Below, in pieces: positions 19,630 to 28,576 of a stretch of 64,000 bases of DNA. Below the pieces are notes generated by a model. That model made no database searches. It was given only the letters and a program-made list of their open reading frames with translations, and was not told where the DNA came from. Position 1 is the first letter of the stretch; the number at the start of each line of letters is the position of its first letter. Origin of the DNA: Phosphoribacter sp037046615 (GTDB taxonomy: Bacteria > Actinomycetota > Actinomycetes > Actinomycetales > Dermatophilaceae). The translations under genes and the position numbers were made by a program. The stretch lies in NCBI GenBank assembly GCA_037046615.1, contig JBAOHD010000034.1:62001-126000 (forward strand), given 5' to 3'.

Positions 19630-20547
19630 ATGCCGTCCCTCCGTCACCGCGCGATCGTCGCCGCCCTGACCCACACTCCCCTCGGCCGCCGTCCCCAGGA
19701 CGAGGCCGGGATGGACGCGGAGATGCAGGCGGCGCAGTTGCGCCCGCGGAGGTTCGCGCCACCCAGGTCGCTGGACCGGCACGTCGCGCTGCGGCTGCTG
19801 CGCGATCACGGGTGGCGCACCTACGAACTCGCCCCGCGCGGCGCCGCGCTGCCGCAGCGCCGGGTTGTCTACTTCCACGGTGGTGGCTATGTCGCCGAGG
19901 TCGACCCGCACCACTGGGGCCTCACCCGACGGTTGGCCACGAGTGCGCCGGCGCGGGTCCTCGTGCCCATCTATCCGCTGGCGCCCGGCGCTCACGCCGA
20001 CACGACCGTGCCCACCGCGGCCGACATTGTCGCTGACGTCGTCGCCGAGGCCGGCGACCCGCGGCTCGTGACGCTCTGCGGCGACTCGGCCGGGGGCGGC
20101 ATGGCGCTCGCGGTGGCGCAGACGCTGCGAGACCGGGGGATCGCGGACATCGATGGGGTCGCCCTCATCCTCATCGCGCCATGGCTCGATGTGACGATGT
20201 CCGACCCGGCGATCGACCCCGAGGCCACCCGCGACCCCATGCTCTCGATCGCCCGGCTGCGTCGCGCGGGCGAGTTGTATGCCGGCCCGCTCGACCTGCG
20301 CGATCCGAGGGTCTCCCCGATCTACGGCAGCGTTGCCGGGTTGGGGCCGATGACGATCTTCGTGGGGACGCGCGACCTGCTCCTGCACGACGCTCGGAGG
20401 CTGCGGGAGGCGGCGGAGGCCCACGGCATACAGGTCGACTATCACGAGGCCGAGGGGCTGATCCACGTGTGGCCCATCCTCCGGGTCCCGGAAGCCGCGG
20501 CCGCTCGCGCCCACATGGTGACGGCGATCCGGCGCTCGCAGCGGTGA
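19630..20547 (+). CDS. Alpha/beta hydrolase, hormone-sensitive-lipase family
   Basis: A 305-residue esterase of the HSL/type-IV group. The oxyanion motif HGGGYVAEV (near residue 82), nucleophile elbow GDSAGGG (near 157), acid in FVGTRDLLLHDA and histidine in GLIHVWPI complete the triad. No signal peptide. Substrates are probably short-chain esters. The ATG lies inside a GTATGCCG octamer, and a TACGGT -10-like hexamer lies exactly 6 nt upstream (leaderless pattern); that hexamer in turn overlaps a second, inverted octamer. A hairpin repeat follows 14 bp after the stop. Confidence 0.87.
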   Translation: MPSLRHRAIVAALTHTPLGRRPQDEAGMDAEMQAAQLRPRRFAPPRSLDRHVALRLLRDHGWRTYELAPRGAALPQRRVVYFHGGGYVAEVDPHHWGLTRRLATSAPARVLVPIYPLAPGAHADTTVPTAADIVADVVAEAGDPRLVTLCGDSAGGGMALAVAQTLRDRGIADIDGVALILIAPWLDVTMSDPAIDPEATRDPMLSIARLRRAGELYAGPLDLRDPRVSPIYGSVAGLGPMTIFVGTRDLLLHDARRLREAAEAHGIQVDYHEAEGLIHVWPILRVPEAAAARAHMVTAIRRSQR

Positions 20548-20560
20548 CTGGCCTCGTCCC

Positions 20561-20648
20561 ATGAAAGGGCAAGAAGGGCATGAAAGGGCATGAAAGGGCA
20601 CGTATGCCGGGTTCCCGGGCGCCGAAGCGTGCGTGAGCGCCCTTTCAT
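20561..20648. repeat. Hairpin repeat family 1, copy B
   Basis: ATGAAAGGGC occurs at 20561, 20580 and 20590, and GCCCTTTCAT at 20639-20648 closes a stem with the last of these. The 59-bp core 20590-20648 matches the reverse complement of copy A (6517-6575), including the embedded GTATGCCG. The extra arm copies suggest local slippage. It lies directly after the esterase stop. Confidence 0.75.
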
Positions 20649-20899
20649 GGCTGCGAAGACGGCATACCTGCCCTTCGGGATACCCGCCCTTCGGGGTCCG
20701 CACGCGCGCCACCGGGCCGGAGGGGCAAATAGGGGCACTTCGGGAGATATCGGGCCATAAGCGTTAACCTCGGTTAAGCCGCGACGAATCTCCACAAGAT
20801 TTCTCGAAAGACGTGTCATAGATCGACTGCTGCCCCGTCTCATATCCGAACCACATCGGTCGGGGCGGCAACGCCCAGTGCGGAAACGATCGAGGTGGG

Positions 20900-20951
20900 C
20901 GGTTCGCCCTTCCGGAGGGTTCCGGGGGGGACCAGCCGGAAGGGCGAACCG
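20900..20951. repeat. Perfect 16-bp inverted repeat
   Basis: CGGTTCGCCCTTCCGG (20900-20915) and its exact complement (20936-20951) enclose a 20-nt loop. A second perfect 11-bp inverted repeat, GCAGGTGGATC / GATCCACCTGC, follows at 20964-20998. Neither has a T-tract. Confidence 0.8.
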
Positions 20952-21121
20952 CGCAGGGTTGTGGCAGGTGGATCGGTGGGGAGAGCTGATCCACCTGCGT
21001 CAATCCTGCGATGCGGCATCGGTCGGGCTCAGTGCGTACCCCTTGCGCGCCGCCGACCAGCACCGTTCGGGCGGCCTACCCCTTGGCCGCTCGCCGGATG
21101 TCGAGTCGCAGCAAAAGGAAA

Positions 21122-21160
21122 GTCAGGGCCAGGTGCGCACCCCGCGCACCTGGCCCTGAC
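21122..21160 (-). terminator. Rho-independent terminator of the SDR gene
   Basis: A perfect 17-bp stem (21122-21138 with 21144-21160) with a 5-nt loop, followed on the minus strand by TTTCCTTTT. It sits 51 bp downstream of the SDR stop codon. Confidence 0.85.
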
Positions 21161-21211
21161 CCATTTCTCGACTCCAGTCCGTCGCCGCCCTCACGCGACC
21201 CGGCGCCTGCG

Positions 21212-22075
21212 TCAGCCGCGCCTGCCCGTCGATCCCTGGCGACCCATGCTGACCATGACCCGGTGATAGACCGGCGGGGCCCACTGCTTGCCCCACCGCG
21301 CCACGCGCCCCATGGCGTCGGTGAGCACGACAAACTTCCCTGCCTCGACCGCGCGCATAGCCCGCCGCACGACGACCTCCGGGGTGCGCGGCGAACTCGC
21401 GATGCGCGCGTATGCCGCCGCCTCCGCCTCAGCGTCGCCGCCGCGCAACGACTGGGCGAGATTGGTCCGGACGAAGAACGGGCAGACGACGTGGACTGCG
21501 ATGCCGTGTGGGCCGAGTTCGTGCAGGAGGGTCTCCGACAGGGCGACCACCCCGGCCTTGCTCACGTTGTAGGAGGCCATCGACGCTGCGTGCGCCAGGC
21601 CGGCGACGGAGGCGACATTGATGACCCGCCCCGACCCCGCCGCGATCATCATCGGGGCGAAGGTCGCACAGCCACGGACGACACCGAGGAGGTTGATGTC
21701 GAGGATCCACTCCCACTCGGCCATCGTCAGGCGATCGATCCGGCCACCCGCGGCCACGCCGGCGTTGTTGACGACAACATCCAGGCCGCCCCACTCCTGA
21801 GCCACCCACTCCCGCGCGGCCGCCCAGTCCTCATCGGATGTCACGTCGAGCCGGCGATAGGTCACGCCGTCGGGCAGGACACCGGGCTCGACCGTTTGGG
21901 CGAGATCGGTGGCGAGCACCTGGGCGCCGGCCGCGGCATACCACTGGGCGAAAGCCAACCCAATCCCCGACGCAGCCCCCGTGACAAGGACGCGCTGGGG
22001 TGCCACTGGGGACGATGGGCCAGACGGGCGCGCCCTGCGATGGCGACGGCCGAGGGACCTGGTGATGCGCGGCAT
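21212..22075 (-). CDS. Short-chain dehydrogenase/reductase
   Basis: A 287-residue classical SDR. A basic N-terminal extension of about 25 residues precedes VLVTGAASGIGLAFAQWYA (nucleotide binding, TGxxxGIG). NNAGVAAGG, the catalytic serine in INVASVAGLAHA and the YNVSK (Tyr-x3-Lys) active site follow. The C-terminal part resembles actinobacterial SDRs annotated as oxidoreductases of unknown substrate. A TAAGGT hexamer lies 9 nt before the ATG. It is divergently transcribed from the enoyl-reductase-like gene across only 44 bp, so shared control is likely. Confidence 0.87.
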   Translation of the reverse strand: MPRITRSLGRRHRRARPSGPSSPVAPQRVLVTGAASGIGLAFAQWYAAAGAQVLATDLAQTVEPGVLPDGVTYRRLDVTSDEDWAAAREWVAQEWGGLDVVVNNAGVAAGGRIDRLTMAEWEWILDINLLGVVRGCATFAPMMIAAGSGRVINVASVAGLAHAASMASYNVSKAGVVALSETLLHELGPHGIAVHVVCPFFVRTNLAQSLRGGDAEAEAAAYARIASSPRTPEVVVRRAMRAVEAGKFVVLTDAMGRVARWGKQWAPPVYHRVMVSMGRQGSTGRRG

Positions 22076-22119
22076 GAGGCGAACCTTAACCGGCCCTCGC
22101 CGCCGAGTAGCCTGACCGT

Positions 22120-23449
22120 GTGGCTACTCCCGGTGCGCGTGCGGAGCGCGAGTTTGACGTCGTCCTGTTTGGAGCGACGGGTTTCGTCGGTCGGTTGACG
22201 GCGGCATACCTCGCCGAGAACGCCCCTGCCGAGGCGCGGATCGCGCTGGCCGGACGTGACGAACTCCGCCTCGAGGCACTCCGGCGGCAACTGCCCCGCG
22301 GCGCCCGCGATTGGGCGATTCTCCTCGCCGACTCGTCCGAGCCGACGACGCTCGCGGCCCTCGCCGCGCGCACGCGCGTCGTCGCGACGACCGTCGGGCC
22401 CTACGCGATGCTCGGGATGCCGCTCGTCGAGGCGTGCGCAATGGCCGGCACGCACTACTGCGACCTCACCGGCGAGGTGCTCTTCGTCCGGGAGAGCGCC
22501 GACTCGTGGCATGAGATCGCCAAGGATTCGGGGGCCAAGATCGTCCACGGGTGCGGGTTCGACGCGATCCCGTCGGACCTCGGGGTCCTCGTCACGGCTG
22601 ACAAGGTGGCAGCGGACGGGGAGGGGGAGCTGACCCGCACCCTCCTGTCGGTGCGATCACTCAAGGGCGGCCTCAGTGGACGGGACCATCGACTCGATGC
22701 GGCAGCAGACCATCATCGCCCGCAACGAACCCGGCGCCCAGGAGATCCTCGACGACCCGTATGCGCTCAGCCCCGACCGTGCCGCCGAACCGCCCGCCCC
22801 GAAGCCGACCCCGCTGCCCGACGATCTCCTCGGCAAGGCGACCGCAATGTGGACCAAGGCTCGTAAATCCCTTCCGGTGCAACGTGATCCCGAGACAGGT
22901 CGATGGACGGCGCCCTTTGTCATGGCTGGTTTCAACACCCGGATCGTGCGCCGGAGCAACGCCCTGCTCGGCTGGCGGTATGGCCGCTCCTTCCGTTATC
23001 GCGAGGTCATGGACTTCGGCGACAGCCCGAAGGCTCCGCTGCTCGCGACCGGGATGACCGCGGGCCTGCTCGGCGCGACCGTCGGGATGTCCTACGCGTC
23101 GACGCGGCAGGTGCTCGACCGGGTCCTCCCCAAGCCCGGCGAAGGGCCGAGCGCCGAACGCCGCGCCGAGGGTCGCTTCCGGATGGTCATCACGAGCCAC
23201 ACGACGACCGGGTCCCACTACGTCACGAACGTCGGCGCCGACTACGACCCGGGTTACGACGGCACGGCGGTCATGCTCGGCGAGAGTGCCCTAGGGCTGG
23301 CCTTCGACAGCGACGTGCCGGACACGGCTGGAGTGCTCACGCCCGCGACTGCACTCGGTATGCCGCTCGTCGAGCGGCTGCGCGAGCGCGGATTCACCTT
23401 CGACTGCGACCGGGGCCTGGACGCCACCCGCCCCGACACCCACGAGTGA
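22120..23449 (+). CDS. Saccharopine dehydrogenase-like / trans-acting enoyl reductase, one frameshift
   Basis: About 440 residues. The N-terminal Rossmann motif FDVVLFGATGFVGRLTAAYL, TTVGPYAMLGMPLVEACA, GTHYCDLTGE and HGCGFDAIPSDLG match the saccharopine-dehydrogenase-like group that includes mycobacterial trans-acting enoyl reductases. The C-terminal portion (YASTRQVLDRVLPKPGEGPS, GYDGTAVMLGESALGLAFD) is typical of that branch. A frame change near 22676 splits the chain. A TAGCCT hexamer lies 4 nt before GTG 22120. A role in lipid or polyketide reduction is inferred by family only. The stop overlaps the amidase start (TGATG). Confidence 0.8.
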
Positions 23450-24348
23450 TGCCCCGCCTGGCCGGCATGGCCGTGGCGTGCGGCGCGTTGGCCGCCCTCG
23501 TGGCCTGCAGTTCCGCGCCGGGTGTCACGACCGCCGGCACGTCGACCACCACGTCTGCCTTGTCAACCGCGTTGGACTCCGTGGCGACCACGGCTCCCAC
23601 GACGAGCGACCCGTCGACCATGCCGACCGCCGCCTCCACGTCGCCCACCGGCGCGACCACCTCAGCTCCCGCCACGCCCCCGGCGGGGGCCCCGACGACA
23701 CGCGCGACCGGCATACCGGCTCCGTCGGCTCCGTCGGCTCCGTCGGCTCCGTCGGCACCAGGGACGCCTCCCCGACCCGTCACCGGCGTGCGGGTCGTCG
23801 ACCAATGGATCCCGTTCACCGACGCGCGACGAGCTCAGATGGCCGACTACGCGCAACGGCACTACGGCCTGGCGAGCGCGACCTTGAGCCCGCGGGTCAT
23901 CGTCGTCCACTTCACCGAATCCGACACCTGGCAGTCGGCGTTCGCGACCTTCAGCACCAATGTCGCCAACCGCGGCGAACTCCCCGGCACGTGTGCCCAC
24001 TACGTCCTCGACCAGGCCGGGATCGCGCGGCAGCTCGTGCGGACCGACACGATGTGCCGCCACGCCATCGGGCTCAACCACGTCGCGATCGGCATCGAAG
24101 TCGTCCAGGCCACGAGGGGCAACACCTCCGCGTGGGCCGAACAGCAGATCCTCGGCCGTCCCGCGCAAGCGCAGGCACTCGTCGCCCTGATCCGAGGCCT
24201 CCAGGCCCGCTACGGCATCGCGACCGCCGACGTGATCGGGCACGCGGAAGCCAACCGGCACCCGCTCTTCCGCGATCTGCTCGGCTGGCGCAACGACCAC
24301 ACCGACTGGTCCACCGCCTCGATGACGGTCCTTCGCGCGAGGCTCTGA
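23449..24348 (+). CDS. Exported N-acetylmuramoyl-L-alanine amidase (lipoprotein)
   Basis: A 299-residue cell-wall hydrolase. The signal peptide MAVACGALAALVACSS carries a lipobox (LVAC) near residue 20. A Thr/Ser/Ala/Pro-rich linker follows, including four 9-bp repeats coding for Ala-Pro-Ser (23716-23751). The Amidase_2 domain (residues about 130-299) has VIVVHFTESDTW, CAHYVLDQAG, GLNHVAIGIEVVQ and IGHAEANRHPLF, consistent with the zinc-binding histidines of peptidoglycan amidases. It overlaps the previous stop, so it is probably co-transcribed. A role in peptidoglycan remodelling or scavenging is likely. Confidence 0.85.
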   Translation: MPRLAGMAVACGALAALVACSSAPGVTTAGTSTTTSALSTALDSVATTAPTTSDPSTMPTAASTSPTGATTSAPATPPAGAPTTRATGIPAPSAPSAPSAPSAPGTPPRPVTGVRVVDQWIPFTDARRAQMADYAQRHYGLASATLSPRVIVVHFTESDTWQSAFATFSTNVANRGELPGTCAHYVLDQAGIARQLVRTDTMCRHAIGLNHVAIGIEVVQATRGNTSAWAEQQILGRPAQAQALVALIRGLQARYGIATADVIGHAEANRHPLFRDLLGWRNDHTDWSTASMTVLRARL

Positions 24349-24454
24349 CCCCCAGCTCAAGGCATCCGAGGCGTTGATCAGCGGCGTTGACTTGAGGCGT
24401 CGATTGGGAGGGCGGCGACTCTCGCGGTCGTTCCCCTCGCGCGCCGGCCCGCGG

Positions 24455-24470
24455 TGTGACACAGTTCACG
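24455..24470 (+). promoter_or_regulatory. CRP/GlxR-like operator
   Basis: TGTGACACAGTTCACG fits TGTGA-N6-TCACA with one mismatch. It lies 65 bp before the GTG of the secreted SGNH hydrolase. Control by a cAMP-receptor-type regulator is inferred. Confidence 0.5.
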
Positions 24471-24534
24471 GCAGCCAGGGACAGAAGGGGTGCTGCCCGC
24501 GGCAGGTCACCTTTTCGACGATGGGAGCAAAGTC

Positions 24535-25785
24535 GTGTTCAGGTCTGCTCACTCCCCCAGCCAAGGCTCGCTGAGACGCCGGATCCGGTATGCCGCGGTC
24601 GGTATCCTCGTGGCAGCGCTCGGTGCCGCTGGGGTCACCACTGCGGCAACGGCAGCCGCCGACGGCCCCGGCGTGGGGACGCCCTATGTCGCGACGGTCG
24701 GCGACAGCTACATCAGCGGCGAAGCCGGTCGCTGGGCGGGCAACACCAACAACGGATCGAGCTTGGTCGACGCACTCGGCGCGGCGGCCTACTTCGACAA
24801 CGCGACCCGCACGGCTGAGACAATCGCGAGGTGCCACCGCAGTGCGTCGGCGTCGGCCTTCATCGGCGGCGGCGTCGGCGGCGTCAACCTCGCCTGCTCG
24901 GGTGCGACCGCCGCGACCTATACCAGCTCGGACGGCAACTTCAAGCCCGGCCTCGACTTCGCCGACCTCGGCGGAGGCAAGGTCGGTCAGGCCAAGGCGC
25001 TCCAGACCTTTGCCTCGACGCACAACGTCACAATGGTCGTCGCGAGCATCGGCGGAAACGACTTCAAGTTTGCCTCGATCGTCCAGTCCTGCGTGACGAA
25101 CTTCCTGACCTCGCCATCATGGTGGCCCGACTACTGCTACGACGACTCGTCGGTCAAGGCCAACTTCACCTCGACCAACGTCGCGGCGGTGCGCGCCAAG
25201 ATCAAGACCGCCCTGCTCAATGTCCGTCAGGCGATGCGCAATGCCGGGTATGCCGACTCGTCCTGGACCCTCGTCGTCCAGACCTACCCGTCCCCCATCC
25301 CGTCAGGGTCCGGGTTCCGCTACAGCCAGTCCGGTTTCACGCGGCAAAACACCGGCGGGTGCGGCTTCTGGAACAAGGATGCCGACTGGGCCAACGCCAC
25401 GGCCTTGCCGACGATCAATGCCACGGTCCGCGGAGCGCTCGCCGACACGGGCATCACCAACGGGAAGGTCCTCGAGTTGCAGTCGGCCTTCAACGGTCGG
25501 CGGCTGTGCGAAAACACCGTCGGCCTGCTCGAGGAGAAGGGCCTGTCGTCATGGACGAACGCCGGCGCGGTCGACAAGACCGAATGGATCGCCCAGATCC
25601 GCACGATCTCGACAGCGACCACCAACTACTACATCCAAGAGTCCCTCCACCCCAACTACTGGGGGCAGCTCGCCGAGCGTAGCTGCGTGCGGATGGCCTA
25701 CAACGGTGGTGCCGTGCGCGGCGGCACGTGCACGATCGCCGGCACCGGGCTCGTGGGCGGCGAACCACGGATGAAGCTCACCTGA
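24535..25785 (+). CDS. Secreted SGNH/GDSL hydrolase
   Basis: A 416-residue exported esterase/lipase. The N-terminal signal peptide (RRRIRYAAVGILVAALGAAG, cleavage after ATAAA) is followed by SGNH block I VGDSYISGEAG (Ser nucleophile), block III ASIGGNDFKF, and block V ESLHPNYWGQLAE with the catalytic Asp/His region replaced by the His-containing HPN turn. Several cysteines suggest disulfides, as in secreted Streptomyces SGNH enzymes. Start GTG 24535 has GGGAGC about 6 nt upstream. A CRP-like site lies 65 bp before it and a terminator follows at 25819. Confidence 0.87.
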   Translation: MFRSAHSPSQGSLRRRIRYAAVGILVAALGAAGVTTAATAAADGPGVGTPYVATVGDSYISGEAGRWAGNTNNGSSLVDALGAAAYFDNATRTAETIARCHRSASASAFIGGGVGGVNLACSGATAATYTSSDGNFKPGLDFADLGGGKVGQAKALQTFASTHNVTMVVASIGGNDFKFASIVQSCVTNFLTSPSWWPDYCYDDSSVKANFTSTNVAAVRAKIKTALLNVRQAMRNAGYADSSWTLVVQTYPSPIPSGSGFRYSQSGFTRQNTGGCGFWNKDADWANATALPTINATVRGALADTGITNGKVLELQSAFNGRRLCENTVGLLEEKGLSSWTNAGAVDKTEWIAQIRTISTATTNYYIQESLHPNYWGQLAERSCVRMAYNGGAVRGGTCTIAGTGLVGGEPRMKLT

Positions 25786-25818
25786 GGCCAGGAGAGCGAC
25801 TCAGCAGTGATCGCGGAG

Positions 25819-25847
25819 GCGGGTCGGCGCGGATGCCGGCCCGCTTT
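25819..25847 (+). terminator. Terminator after SGNH gene
   Basis: GCGGGTCGGC (25819-25828) pairs with GCCGGCCCGC (25835-25844) with one G-U, followed by TTT. It lies between convergent genes. Confidence 0.6.
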
Positions 25848-25913
25848 CGCGGTCTGACCTGAGGCAGCCGACCGGTTGCCGGAGCAAAGGCAATCCCGGG
25901 TCGGACGGAGCGG

Positions 25914-27296
25914 TCAGCCCGCGGTCTCCCGCTGCGCCCGGCATACCTCAAGCAGCTCCTGCCACGTGTCGATCTTGGTCCGCGCCCGGCCGCGGGCAGC
26001 ACCCTTGGAGATCTCGGCGGCGTCGATGGCCTGCCACTGCGCAAAGGTCGTCGGCTCGATACCGCGCGCTCGCCAGACCTCCAGCAGATCAGTCTCACTG
26101 CCGCGCGGCGCCCGCCCCGCGAGGTCGGCGACGAGGTGGCGCACGGTTTGGGCGGCGTCGCTCTTGTTGGTGCCGATGACCCCGACCGGCCCGCGCTTGA
26201 TCCACCCGACGACGTATTCGCCCGGCTGCACTGCTCCGCCCTCGTCGACGACCCGGCCCTCGACATGCCGCACGACGCTGGCACGCTCGTCGAACGGCAC
26301 GCCCGGTGGCGGCACCGCGCGGTAACCGATCGACCGCAGCACCCGCTGCACCGGCACCGTCTCGAACTCGCCCGTGCCGACGACCCGCCCGTCGTCGTCG
26401 AGTCGGGTGTGTTCGAGCAGGAGCCGCTCGACATGCCCGTCGCCCTCAAGGGACACCGGCTTGCGCCAAAACGCCAAGTGCAAGCGTCGCGATCCCTCAC
26501 CGGCACCGCGCGCGGCCGCCTCCCGGATGATCTCGACGTTGGCCTTCGTGCGCCGGTCCAAACCCTCCTCCGGTATGCCGTCGAACGCATCCGGGGTGAC
26601 GGTCACCGTCAGCCCCGGCAGGGACACGAGCTCGCGCAACTCGACGGTCGTGAAGCTCGCGTGGTGGGGCCCGCGCCGCCCGATGAGCCAGACGTCCGTC
26701 ACCTCGTGACGTCGGAGTTCGTCGAGGACGGCGTCGGGCATGTCGGTCGTGTCGAGCTCGTCAGCCGACTTGACCAGGACCCGGGCGACGTCGACGGCGA
26801 CATTGCCCACGCCGATCGTCGCGGCAGCCCGCACCCCTGAGAGGTCCTGCGGCTGGGCGTCGGGGTGGCCGGAATACCACGCGACGAACTCCCGCGCCGA
26901 CAGGCTGCCGGCCAGGTCCTCCCCCGGGATGCCCAGCTCGGCGTCCTCGCTGGCCCCCACGGCATACACGACCGCGTCATAAGCGCCGAGCAACTCGTCC
27001 CGTGTCGTGTCGGCCCCGAACTGGACTTGCCCGAAGAACCGCACCCGCGGGTCGTCGAAGGTGCGCGCGAGCGCGGTCGCGACCGACTTGATGCTCGTGT
27101 GGTCCGGTGCGACCCCATAGCGCAGGAGGCCGTAGGGCGTCGGCAGCCGATCGATGATGTCGACGCGGACGGGGAGGTCGGTCTGGGCGACGAGCGACTG
27201 GGCGGCAAACAGCCCGGACGGTCCCGCGCCGACGATGACCACCCGACGCTCGGCGCGGTCGGCCAGGGGGTCGGCTGCGGCTGGGGTCTCACTCAT
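25914..27296 (-). CDS. fprA: Ferredoxin/flavodoxin-NADP+ reductase, FprA type
   Basis: A 460-residue adrenodoxin-reductase-like flavoprotein that transfers electrons between NADPH and ferredoxin. FAD motif VVIVGAGPSGLFAAQSL; LPTPYGLLRYGVAPDH follows; NADP site TIGVGNVAVDVARVL; then WLIGRRGPHHASFTTVELREL and YVVGWIKRGPVGVIGTNK near the C-terminus. All match mycobacterial FprA. Minus-strand GGAGG lies 6 nt before ATG 27296. A partner ferredoxin is not adjacent; the desaturase system at 42-44.5 kb encodes its own reductase. Confidence 0.92.
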   Translation of the reverse strand: MSETPAAADPLADRAERRVVIVGAGPSGLFAAQSLVAQTDLPVRVDIIDRLPTPYGLLRYGVAPDHTSIKSVATALARTFDDPRVRFFGQVQFGADTTRDELLGAYDAVVYAVGASEDAELGIPGEDLAGSLSAREFVAWYSGHPDAQPQDLSGVRAAATIGVGNVAVDVARVLVKSADELDTTDMPDAVLDELRRHEVTDVWLIGRRGPHHASFTTVELRELVSLPGLTVTVTPDAFDGIPEEGLDRRTKANVEIIREAAARGAGEGSRRLHLAFWRKPVSLEGDGHVERLLLEHTRLDDDGRVVGTGEFETVPVQRVLRSIGYRAVPPPGVPFDERASVVRHVEGRVVDEGGAVQPGEYVVGWIKRGPVGVIGTNKSDAAQTVRHLVADLAGRAPRGSETDLLEVWRARGIEPTTFAQWQAIDAAEISKGAARGRARTKIDTWQELLEVCRAQRETAG

Positions 27297-27384
27297 CGTG
27301 GCCTCCGTCTGCGCGTCAGGCTGCGCGGATCGAATGCTCTCCCGGCGACTCCGGGGCGGCTCGTGAGCCCGAGCGTAGCGATGG

Positions 27385-28563
27385 TCACCCTGCTACGGGA
27401 GGCAACGGGGGCGGGGCGAAAATCCGGTCGGCAACGGAGTCGCTCACCCGAGCCAGGACCGGCCCGACAACCGCCAACATCATGACGTATGCCGTCGCGA
27501 TGAGTCCGACTTTCACGTAGCCCGCGGTCACCGCCAGGCCGGCGATGACGATGGAGAACTCGCCGCGGGGGACGAGGGTAAACCCGGCCCGGAGGCGGCC
27601 TCGCGGGCCGACGCCTTCGCGGCGGGCGGCATACCAGCCGGTGGCGACCTTGGTCACCGTCGTGAGGACCGCGAGGACCGCGCCGACGCCAAGGTGAGGG
27701 GCGAGTTCTCCGGGGTTGGTCTGCAGGCCGAAGGCGACGAAGAAGATCGCGGCGAAGAGGTCCCGCTGAGGGCCGAGGATCATCCGAGCGCGTTCGGCGA
27801 GGACGCCTGGCACGGCGATGCCGACGAGGAAGGCGCCGACGGCAGCGCTCGCCCCGAGGGCGTGCGTGGCGGCGGCGACGAGGAGGGTCAGCGCGAGCAC
27901 CCGGAGCATGACCTGCTCGTCCTGGCGATGGGTGAGCATCTGGCCGATGCGGCGGCTCCCGCGGGTGGCCGCGAAGAGGGCGAGTGACACCGCACCCACG
28001 GCGAGCGCGATGCCACCGAGCGCTTGGACAAAGCCACCGCCGGCGAGGACGACCAGCAAGATCGGGAGGAAGATCGCCATCGCGAGGTCTTCGAGCACGA
28101 GCACCGACAGGATCGCCGGGGTCTCTCGGTTGGGCGTGCGTTCGAGGTCGGACAGGAGTTGGGCGACGATGCCCGACGAGGTGACCCAGGTCAGGCCCCC
28201 CATCGCGACGGCCGCCGGCCACGGCAGGCCGATGAGGAGAGCAATGATGACGCCGGGGGTGGCGTTGAGGACGAGGTCGATCAGGCCGGAGGGGCGATGC
28301 CGCCGGAGGCTCGACGAGAGCTCGTCGGGAGAGAACTCCAACCCGAGGGTGAGCAGGAGCAGGAGCACCCCGAGTTCGGCTGCGATCGTGACGAAGCCGT
28401 CCGACGCGACGACCGGCGCCATCCCGCCCTCACCGAAGACGAGACCAGCCAAGAGGTAGAGCGGGATCGGCGAGAGGCCGATCTTGCGAGCAACGGCGCC
28501 GAGCAGCGTGATGCCGACGAAGATCAGCCCGAGTTCGAGATAGACCAGGCCCGTGGCATCCAT
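27385..28563 (-). CDS. khtU: CPA2 cation/H+ antiporter, KhtU-like
   Basis: A 392-residue membrane protein with about 11-13 helices of the Na+/H+ exchanger fold (KefB/KhtU group). Features include LGLEFSPDEL, the VTSSGIVAQLL stretch, VLEDLAMAIFLPILLV (the acidic residue in the ED pair is conserved), GAFLVGIAVPG and FVAFGLQTNP. It ends without an RCK domain. The KhtT-like protein encoded 13 bp upstream supplies the regulatory C-domain, as in the Bacillus KhtTU K+/H+ efflux pair. Proton-coupled potassium efflux is the likely role; direct evidence is lacking. Confidence 0.83.
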   Translation of the reverse strand: MDATGLVYLELGLIFVGITLLGAVARKIGLSPIPLYLLAGLVFGEGGMAPVVASDGFVTIAAELGVLLLLLTLGLEFSPDELSSSLRRHRPSGLIDLVLNATPGVIIALLIGLPWPAAVAMGGLTWVTSSGIVAQLLSDLERTPNRETPAILSVLVLEDLAMAIFLPILLVVLAGGGFVQALGGIALAVGAVSLALFAATRGSRRIGQMLTHRQDEQVMLRVLALTLLVAAATHALGASAAVGAFLVGIAVPGVLAERARMILGPQRDLFAAIFFVAFGLQTNPGELAPHLGVGAVLAVLTTVTKVATGWYAARREGVGPRGRLRAGFTLVPRGEFSIVIAGLAVTAGYVKVGLIATAYVMMLAVVGPVLARVSDSVADRIFAPPPLPPVAG

Positions 28564-28576
28564 TGTCCCCGCGCCC

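Larger units (their letters stand above)
20548..21211. other. 664-bp hairpin-rich intergenic region
   Basis: No gene is supported here. The stretch contains family-1 repeat copy B, GCCCTTCGGG-type short repeats around 20670-20700, two perfect inverted repeats (20900-20951 and 20964-20998) and the terminator at 21122-21160. The AT-richest part (about 20750-20850) could hold a promoter, but I see no coding sequence downstream of it. Confidence 0.55.

Noticed and set aside
17989..20547. One 852-codon open frame spanning acyl-CoA ligase and esterase
   Set aside because: The first part is out of frame with respect to much of the ligase and its composition is Arg/Ser-rich; only the piece from 19630 matches a real esterase.
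20878..21266. Overlapping open frames in the 664-bp gap
   Set aside because: They run through perfect inverted repeats and a terminator, lack Shine-Dalgarno or leaderless boxes, and match no family.
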